Origin: Candidatus Dependentiae bacterium
GTDB taxonomy: Bacteria > Babelota > Babeliae > Babelales > Vermiphilaceae
Length of the DNA stretch: 64,000 bases
Assembly: GCA_040878395.1 (NCBI GenBank)
Contig: JBBDMI010000012.1
Location: 1-64,000, forward strand
Direction of reading: 5' to 3'
Part shown: piece by piece, positions 58,164 through 64,000 of the stretch
Layout: each line of letters begins with the position of its first letter
Position numbering within the stretch: position 1 is the first letter of the stretch
Translations under genes and position numbers: made by a program
Notes under the pieces: generated by a model
Seen by the model: only the letters and a program-made list of their open reading frames with translations
What the model was told of the DNA's origin: nothing
Databases searched by the model: none

Positions 58164-60845
58164 ATGAGAAAATTATTATTGATTGGTTGCTTATTACAAC
58201 CTATTTTTGTTTCAATTCAAGGAAAATCACCTACTATGCATATTGATAAAAAAGTTCTAAAAAATGGTTTAACTGTTTTAGTCCGTCCAAATCATACAGT
58301 ACCGAAAGTTTCTGTTCAACTTTGGTATAACGTCGGTTCAAAAGATGAAAAAGATGGCGAAAAAGGGATTGCGCATCTTATTGAACATATGATGTTTAAA
58401 GGCACAAAAGAGATGCTCTCCGAAACTGATATCAAAGTTATAGCGCATATGCTCTCAGGTAACTGTAATGCATTTACTTCATATGACTATACCGGTTATT
58501 TATTCAATATGCCATCACATAATTGGCGACAAGTTTTGCCTATTATGGCGGACTGCATGGTCAATACTTCATTTAAAGATGATCACTTAAATTCAGAAAT
58601 GAAAGCGGTTATTCAAGAGCTTAAAATGCTCAAAGATAATCATACACGGTCCGTTGTTTATAATTTGTTAACCTCTATCTTTCCGGATCATCCATATCAT
58701 TATCCATTGATTGGTTACAAACAGGATTTATGGTCGGTAACGGGTGCAGATTTAGAACGTTTTTATAAAAAACATTATTTGCCAAATAACGCAACATTAA
58801 TAGTTGTAGGCGATGTTGACGCTCAAGAGGTATTTACATTAGCGGAACAGTATTTTGGTGCTATACCTGCGAATTTTGATTATAAAAGAGAGGATTTCTA
58901 TCACAACCCTGATATTGCATCAAAGTCAGTTTCAATTTATAGAGATGTTCAACAACCAATTGGTATCTTTGCTTTTGTTGTTCCAGGCGCAAAAGAAAAA
59001 CTGGCCCATTTAACTGATGTGATATCAAATATTTTAGGGGGTGGTAAAAGTTCACGTTTATATAAAAAACTAATTGATGAACGGCAGTTGGTAACATCAC
59101 TTGATACTATGTGTCTTGACCTGTTTGATCATGGACTTTTTTTGGTACTGTTTACTCCAAAACGTGAACAAGATATTGATGAAATAGAGTTTGTTCTTTT
59201 TGGTGAAATCAATGACATTGTACGCAATGGTGTAAATGATAAAGAGCTGCAAACGGCACTTAAAAAAGCAAAAATGAGCGAATATAGTTTGCTTGAAAAA
59301 AATGAAAAACAGGCATATGTGATTGGTAAATATCAATTAGCTTGTAATGATCCGGGTTATGTATTTACTTATTTAGATATTCCAAAAGATGCTTTGCAAA
59401 AAGATATACAAACCTTTTTGAGTTATTATTGTCGTCCAAGTGTTATGCATAAAGGATTAGTATTGCCATTGCCTGAAAATGATAAGGCACAATGGTTAAG
59501 CTTCCAAGAAGCTTCAGATTTACAAGATGCACGTATTTTATCGGCTCGTCAGCGTGAAACACAAGTTGAAATGCCAAAATATGCGCAAAAGATTCAAATT
59601 CAACAACCAACTGATTTCAATTTTCCTAAAGCGCAAGAAGCGCAACTTGAAAATGGCATGAAACTATTTTGGTATAAAAATGATCAAACTCCAAAAATAA
59701 ATCTTGTTTTAGAATTTAAAGCAAAATCTTGGAATGATCCGCAAGATAAACAAGGTTTGTTTGCATTTGTTACCCGTATGATGACTGAGGGGACAAAAAA
59801 TTATACGGCAAATGAACTTGCCGAGGAATTTGAGTCTCGAGGCATGGCTATTTCAATGTATCCTGGTGGTATTTCAATGTCTCTGTTGCATGAGGATCTG
59901 CAAAAAGGTCTTGAATTATTGAATGAACTGTTAACCAATGCAATATTCTCAATTGATGCGATCGAAAAAGTTCGCGCTCAAATGTTATCCGAGTTGAAAC
60001 AGTTTTGGGACAACCCAGACTATTTTTCAAGTCAATTAATGAGTGAAATGGTTTATAAAGGTCATCCATTTAGTAAAAATAGTATGGGAACCGTTGAGTC
60101 TGTTTTATCAATCACTCAAAAAGATTTAATCGATTTTTATAACAGTTATATTTCCCCCGATGGTGCAAAATGTGCAATTGTGGGTGATTTGCGTGGTTAT
60201 GATATAAAGGCTGAAGTGCAAAAAACATTAGGTAATTGGAATGGGTCTCAAATTGATGAGCTTGAATTTCCTGAGGTGCAAGATGCATGTGCTCAGGAAA
60301 AAGTTTATCCTATTAATAGAGATCAAGTTACTTTAATGATGGCAAAAAAATCGATTGATCGTAAAAATAGTGATTATGATAAACTACTTATTTTCGATCA
60401 AATTTTTGGTGGTTCATTGCATTCACGTTTGTATCAACTGCGTGAACAAAGTGGCCTTTTTTATACTATAAACGGTTCGACTATTGCTCAATCAGGCCTG
60501 CAACCGGGAATGGTTGTTGTGCGAACTTTAGTATCCAAAGATCGCGCCCATGAGGCGGAAAAAGCAATAAAAGAGATGATGAAATCCGTAAGTGAAACAT
60601 TGACTGATCAAGAGATTGCAGAGGCAAAAAATGCTTTAGCAAGTAATCTAGTAAGCTTTTTTGATTCGAATGCAAATATTGCTCAAGCTTTTCTATTTTT
60701 AGATAAATATGGATTTAATGCTGATTACTTTGACCATCGTGCAAAAAATATTGCACAGATAACGTTGCAGGAAGTAAAAGATGCTGCAAGTAGATATTTA
60801 TTACCAGATGAAATGTGTGTGTTGCGTATTGGGCGTTTGGATTAA
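58164..60845 (+). CDS. M16 family zinc peptidase 2 (exported)
   Basis: An 893-residue protein with a signal peptide (about residues 1-20) and two M16 modules. The zinc motif H-L-I-E-H is at residues 71-75 (IAHLIEHMMFKGT) with the downstream Glu in VIQELKML; the C-terminal module lacks it. The ATG at 58164 is preferred over earlier in-frame starts because AGGAGAAAGG is right upstream and it begins the signal peptide. It is a paralog of the protein at 53705, which lacks the signal, so one member may act in the envelope and the other inside. A strong terminator follows. Confidence 0.94.
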   Translation: MRKLLLIGCLLQPIFVSIQGKSPTMHIDKKVLKNGLTVLVRPNHTVPKVSVQLWYNVGSKDEKDGEKGIAHLIEHMMFKGTKEMLSETDIKVIAHMLSGNCNAFTSYDYTGYLFNMPSHNWRQVLPIMADCMVNTSFKDDHLNSEMKAVIQELKMLKDNHTRSVVYNLLTSIFPDHPYHYPLIGYKQDLWSVTGADLERFYKKHYLPNNATLIVVGDVDAQEVFTLAEQYFGAIPANFDYKREDFYHNPDIASKSVSIYRDVQQPIGIFAFVVPGAKEKLAHLTDVISNILGGGKSSRLYKKLIDERQLVTSLDTMCLDLFDHGLFLVLFTPKREQDIDEIEFVLFGEINDIVRNGVNDKELQTALKKAKMSEYSLLEKNEKQAYVIGKYQLACNDPGYVFTYLDIPKDALQKDIQTFLSYYCRPSVMHKGLVLPLPENDKAQWLSFQEASDLQDARILSARQRETQVEMPKYAQKIQIQQPTDFNFPKAQEAQLENGMKLFWYKNDQTPKINLVLEFKAKSWNDPQDKQGLFAFVTRMMTEGTKNYTANELAEEFESRGMAISMYPGGISMSLLHEDLQKGLELLNELLTNAIFSIDAIEKVRAQMLSELKQFWDNPDYFSSQLMSEMVYKGHPFSKNSMGTVESVLSITQKDLIDFYNSYISPDGAKCAIVGDLRGYDIKAEVQKTLGNWNGSQIDELEFPEVQDACAQEKVYPINRDQVTLMMAKKSIDRKNSDYDKLLIFDQIFGGSLHSRLYQLREQSGLFYTINGSTIAQSGLQPGMVVVRTLVSKDRAHEAEKAIKEMMKSVSETLTDQEIAEAKNALASNLVSFFDSNANIAQAFLFLDKYGFNADYFDHRAKNIAQITLQEVKDAASRYLLPDEMCVLRIGRLD

Positions 60846-60862
60846 GAAGTAATTTTTAAAAT

Positions 60863-60899
60863 AAAAAAGGGTAGCTAATTTGATAGCTACCCTTTTTTT
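60863..60899 (+). terminator. Strong intrinsic terminator after M16 peptidase 2
   Basis: AAAAAAGGGTAGCTA (60863-60877) pairs with TAGCTACCCTTTTTT (from 60884) across a 6-nt loop, with a T-run. A symmetrical A-run makes it likely to serve the convergent Cys-rich gene too. Confidence 0.92.
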
Positions 60900-60925
60900 T
60901 ATATAAGTTTTAGAAACTTATTCGA

Positions 60926-61291
60926 TTATCCACAAGTATCAGGTATTGCACCGTCAGCTCGTAATTCTTCGACTTGTTGTGGAGTTGGTTCAACTGCACA
61001 AGCAGGTTTGTCTGCACATGAATAAGTTACGTGTTCACTACGGTGAACATGTTTATTTATGTGGCGACGGGCAGGAACTAAATAACAAAGATCCGGTTGC
61101 TCGCCTTCGCTGCAATCGTTACTATAAGTTACTTCACAAATACGTGCAGGTCCGATACATTGTTTAGCCGGCGCACATCTTGGAGCGCATACAGGTGCAC
61201 ATTTTGGAGCACAGCTACGGCCACAACGGCGAGCTTCAGTCATACCAACAAATGAAGCAGCCAATAATGCTACTACTAATAATTTCTTCAT
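60926..61291 (-). CDS. Cysteine-rich exported protein with CAP repeats
   Basis: A 121-residue protein with a signal peptide (residues 1-20, ending TEARR). The mature part has a run of four Cys-Ala-Pro triplets spaced by 1 residue or so (about 27-41) after a CGRSC pair, then more Cys singly (about 45, 52, 60, 69, 93, 98, 120) and a His-rich patch (about 77-87). It could be a disulfide-linked surface or envelope protein, or a metal binder; I cannot tell. AAAAGGGATTTTTT precedes the ATG. Its Cys content stands out from its neighbours. Confidence 0.65.
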   Translation of the reverse strand: MKKLLVVALLAASFVGMTEARRCGRSCAPKCAPVCAPRCAPAKQCIGPARICEVTYSNDCSEGEQPDLCYLVPARRHINKHVHRSEHVTYSCADKPACAVEPTPQQVEELRADGAIPDTCG

Positions 61292-61444
61292 AAAAAATCC
61301 CTTTTGGTTTATGAAGGTTTAACAAATACTATCTACTTCAAGATCTTGAGTAGTTCTTTACTACTATCACCATTGTAGCATCTAGTATTTTCTATTTGCA
61401 ATAAATTTTTATAAAAAAACAAAAAAGTATCACCAAAAATCATG

Positions 61445-61468
61445 AAAACCCTTTATTTTAGGGGTTTT
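61445..61468 (-). terminator. Possible terminator after ldh
   Basis: AAAACCCT (61445-61452) and AGGGGTTTT (61460-61468) pair with one G left over, 34 nt past the ldh stop. The T-run is short on the minus strand. Confidence 0.5.
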
Positions 61469-61501
61469 ATTGTATTTGGTTATTATGAAAAAAATAAGAA
61501 A

Positions 61502-62416
61502 TTAGGATATTTTTAGACACAAATTGTGCTTCATTTCTTTAAGTTTGGAGATAGAATCTTGGAGCATTTTGTTCTCTTGGCTGTCTAGAGGGACGTTGAG
61601 CACTGATTTTATTCCTTGAGCGTCAATTATTGCCGGGACGCTCATGCATATATCATATTCTTGAATATAGCATGATACGGGCATGATGCGTTTTTGATTG
61701 AAAATTATATTCTCACAAGTGGCTGCTAGGCATGATGCAATCCCATAACAGGTATAATTTTTGTACTGAATGATTTCATACGCTTTTTCTTGGGTTTTTT
61801 TTGCTATTGCATTGAGCTCTGATTTTTCAATAAAGTTTGTTAGTGGCGATCCTGCAATAGTTGCAGATGAAAGCGCTGCCACTTGGCTGTCGCCATGTTC
61901 GCCTAATACATATGCATGTATCGATTGTTCAGCAATGCCGGTTTTTTCTGCGATTAAATTGCGTAATCTGAGTGAATCAAGTAAAGTGCCGGAGCCAAAA
62001 ACCTGTTTTTTTGGCAATTTTGCAATCTGTTGAGCGTATAATGTGAGCGTATCTACAGGATTGGTAACCATAATGAGTATGGCGTCAGTATTGATTGGGG
62101 TCATATCATCAATTATCTGTTTGATTATCTGTTGGTTAATATGTAATAATTCTGAGCGAGGCTGCCCTTTTTTTTGTGCTTTTCCTGCTGTTATTATGAT
62201 AATATCTGCTTGTCCGACTTGTTTTAAAGTTGCTTGTGATATTTTTGATGTTTTACTAAAAAATAGTGCATCAGAAAGGTCTAAAGCTTCACCTTTGCAA
62301 TCTAACTCATTGATATCAACAAGCATAATTTCAGCGGCAAAATTGTTCATTAGGCATGCATAAGCTGTGGTTGATCCCACAGAACCTGTGCCAATAATAG
62401 CTATTTTTGTTGGCAT
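61502..62416 (-). CDS. ldh: L-lactate dehydrogenase
   Basis: A 304-residue NAD-dependent 2-hydroxyacid dehydrogenase. Rossmann motif GTGSVG near residue 9, acidic VDIN ending the second strand, catalytic LGEHGDSQV near 175, and a specificity loop AGKAQKKGQPRSELL where Gln sits at the position that distinguishes lactate from malate dehydrogenase. It reduces pyruvate to lactate and restores NAD+, ending the glycolysis indicated by tpiA and eno. It starts 3 nt after the DUF1295 gene on the same strand. Confidence 0.92.
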   Translation of the reverse strand: MPTKIAIIGTGSVGSTTAYACLMNNFAAEIMLVDINELDCKGEALDLSDALFFSKTSKISQATLKQVGQADIIIITAGKAQKKGQPRSELLHINQQIIKQIIDDMTPINTDAILIMVTNPVDTLTLYAQQIAKLPKKQVFGSGTLLDSLRLRNLIAEKTGIAEQSIHAYVLGEHGDSQVAALSSATIAGSPLTNFIEKSELNAIAKKTQEKAYEIIQYKNYTCYGIASCLAATCENIIFNQKRIMPVSCYIQEYDICMSVPAIIDAQGIKSVLNVPLDSQENKMLQDSISKLKEMKHNLCLKIS

Positions 62417-62419
62417 GGA

Positions 62420-63193
62420 TTAACCTTTTTTTGTGAACCATGGGATAAAGATACTTGTTTTTCTTTTGTATTGTGCAAATTGCGCTAAGCCTTGCAGTTG
62501 TTTTTCGGCCAATGGAATCCCCGAAACGAATAATAAAATATATGAAATCATAATAGGGCTTATAACTGATATCCATCCATTAGGGACGTTTAATGCAACA
62601 ATAAACATTCCCCACCAGATCATAACTTCGCCAAAATAGTTCGGATGACGTGAATAGCGCCATAATCCTTTCATCATGATTTGTCCTCTATTGGCAGGAT
62701 CCTGCAGGAATAAATAAAGCTGCCAATCGGCAACGCTTTCAAAAAAGAGACCAATCATCCAAATTGCGAATCCTAAAAGATCAAAAAAGGTGAGCTCAAT
62801 GGTGGTGCTGCTATTTACTATAATGATTGGTGTTGCAATGACGAGCATGATAATGCCTTGTAGTATAAAGACTTGTAGGTAACTGCGCCAAATAAATTGG
62901 TTGCCCCACATCTTTCGCCAACGGCTATAACGTGGATCTTCTTCTTTCCCTTTATTGCGCATATAAATGTGAATAGCTAATCGAGTTCCCCAAGTTAAAG
63001 TCATCACAGTAATCAAAATATGTCGTTGCAAAAAAATACCTGATTTAAAAAAACTGTAAAGTGCAATTAATATAAAGCCAATGCCCCATCCAATATCTGC
63101 AATACTGTTATCTTTTTTTTGCAATGCAAGAACAAATAAAATGTTCATAAAGACGAATATGATAAGTGCGCAATACATAAAGGTGACAATCAT
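62420..63193 (-). CDS. DUF1295 membrane protein (steroid 5-alpha-reductase fold)
   Basis: A 257-residue protein of about six or seven membrane segments. The C-terminal GLWRYSRHPNYFGEVMIWWGMF motif is the DUF1295/steroid 5-alpha-reductase/ICMT-like signature that binds a nucleotide cofactor or substrate. The substrate is unknown. ATG at 63193 has AAAGGAGAAAC upstream and is preferred over an in-frame ATG 30 nt earlier. It leads a two-gene unit with ldh. Confidence 0.88.
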   Translation of the reverse strand: MIVTFMYCALIIFVFMNILFVLALQKKDNSIADIGWGIGFILIALYSFFKSGIFLQRHILITVMTLTWGTRLAIHIYMRNKGKEEDPRYSRWRKMWGNQFIWRSYLQVFILQGIIMLVIATPIIIVNSSTTIELTFFDLLGFAIWMIGLFFESVADWQLYLFLQDPANRGQIMMKGLWRYSRHPNYFGEVMIWWGMFIVALNVPNGWISVISPIMISYILLFVSGIPLAEKQLQGLAQFAQYKRKTSIFIPWFTKKG

Positions 63194-63354
63194 TGTTTCT
63201 CCTTTTTGATATGCATTGAGCATAGAAAATATTGAGTTTATGTATCAAGAGTTATATTACAACTTAGTTGGGTTGTAACTTTACAATACAACCAAAAAAA
63301 TGCATCATAAATGCAATTAAAAACATATAAAAGCTAAACTGAGATATTATAAAT

Positions 63355-64000
63355 ATGCAAAGCTCAACAAATAAGAAGTTAACAAAAAAAGAGATAGGGG
63401 AGTTTCAAAACTTTATTTGGCAATTTTATAAACAATATGGACGTCCATTTGCATGGCGAAATGTAGAGAACTCATATTATATTTTAGTTTCAGAGATTAT
63501 GTTGCAACAAACGCAAACATATCGTGTAGAGCCAAAATTTGAACAGTTTATTGCAGCATTTCCCGATATACAAACATTGGCCCAAGCAGATTTGCGGGAT
63601 GTTTTGGGTGTATGGCAAGGTTTGGGATACAACCGACGAGGCAAAGCATTGTGGCAAAATGCGCAGCGTGTTGTTGATGAATTTAAGGGAGTATTGCCCG
63701 ATGATCCGGATGTACTGCAAACATTTACTCATATTGGGCCAAATACTGCAGCTTCAATTACAGCCTTTGCATTCAATAAACCGGTTGTTTTTATTGAGAC
63801 AAATATTCGTGCAGTCTTTTTGCATTCTTTTTTTAAAGATCAGGAAAAGATCAAAGATGCTCAGTTAATGCCATTGATTGCGCAAACTTTAGATGTAAAT
63901 AATGCTCGAGAGTGGTATTATGCGCTGATGGATTATGGCGTGCATTTGAAAAAAAGTTTACCTAATCCTAGCCGTAAAAGTGCTCATCACGCAGTACAGT
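63355..64000 (+). CDS. mutY: MutY-like A/G-specific adenine glycosylase, 5' part
   Basis: The gene runs off the window; about 215 residues are visible. HhH-GPD glycosylase features: WRNVENSYYILVSEIMLQQT at about residues 31-50 with the catalytic Glu, LGVWQGLGYNRR, an HhH turn HIGPNTAASI near 125, and LMDYGVHLKKSLPNPS near 190. It excises adenine opposite 8-oxoguanine. The hairpin is followed by FIETNIRAV, where most MutY proteins have Asp (V-D-x-N/T-V) as the second catalytic acid; here it is Glu. The absence of an Fe-S loop and MutT domain cannot be judged as the C-terminus is cut. Confidence 0.82.
   Translation, partial: MQSSTNKKLTKKEIGEFQNFIWQFYKQYGRPFAWRNVENSYYILVSEIMLQQTQTYRVEPKFEQFIAAFPDIQTLAQADLRDVLGVWQGLGYNRRGKALWQNAQRVVDEFKGVLPDDPDVLQTFTHIGPNTAASITAFAFNKPVVFIETNIRAVFLHSFFKDQEKIKDAQLMPLIAQTLDVNNAREWYYALMDYGVHLKKSLPNPSRKSAHHAVQ

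Overview
The window is AT-rich, densely coding DNA from a Gram-negative-type bacterium. Two secretins, a large beta-barrel protein ending in Phe, an MlaE/MlaF pair and many proteins with signal peptides imply an outer membrane and heavy export. The mix of a compact housekeeping core, many lineage-specific secreted proteins, a secreted PP2C phosphatase, secreted proteases and decaying genes fits a host-associated, reduced-genome lineage. Candidatus Dependentiae (TM6) is my best guess; this is an inference from gene content, not a phylogeny.

Layout. 0-2 kb: an interspersed hairpin repeat, then a PilO-like protein and a LytM/M23 endopeptidase (minus strand). 2-9 kb: vanadium haloperoxidase-like enzyme plus a secreted partner, a MutS-family ATPase with an N-terminal signal/anchor, a secreted PP2C phosphatase and a secreted unknown. 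9.5-20.8 kb: uvrC (short), small secreted paralogs, clpB, tpiA, a CaCA exchanger, secG-mlaE-mlaF and a coiled-coil exported protein. 20.8-31.6 kb: dcd, a MoxR ATPase, then a five-gene type II secretion/type IV pilus-like operon (GspC-like, secretin 1, GspL/PilM-N-like, GspM/PilO-like, secretin 2). 31.6-38.6 kb: eno, three tandem paralogous secreted proteins with a conserved Gly-His-Gly...Cys arrangement, and aspS. 38.7-43.4 kb: DUF1499, a secreted unknown, a HEPN-MNT pair whose HEPN gene is broken and carries repeats, and a large porin-like protein. 43.6-49.1 kb: nfo, a WecA/MraY-family transferase, infB and nusA.

49.2-49.55 kb holds two oppositely oriented arrays of DnaA-box-like 9-mers with exact 11-nt spacing, next to an AT-rich tract. 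Strand base composition (G versus C on the plus strand) appears to reverse here. This is a strong candidate for the chromosomal replication origin.

49.6-64 kb: a family-4 uracil-DNA glycosylase lacking its iron-sulfur cysteines, a secreted clostripain-like protease, a short ComEC, two large M16 peptidases flanking a hemerythrin-like protein and decayed HAD-phosphatase and HIT genes, a Cys-rich exported protein, lactate dehydrogenase, a DUF1295 membrane protein, and the start of a MutY-like glycosylase cut by the window end.

The strongest candidates for something not yet described are the origin architecture (49.3-49.5 kb), the trio of putative clan-CD-like secreted proteins (33-36.7 kb), and the exported signalling/ATPase proteins (PP2C, MutS-like). 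I saw no rRNA, tRNA, CRISPR array or transposase gene.
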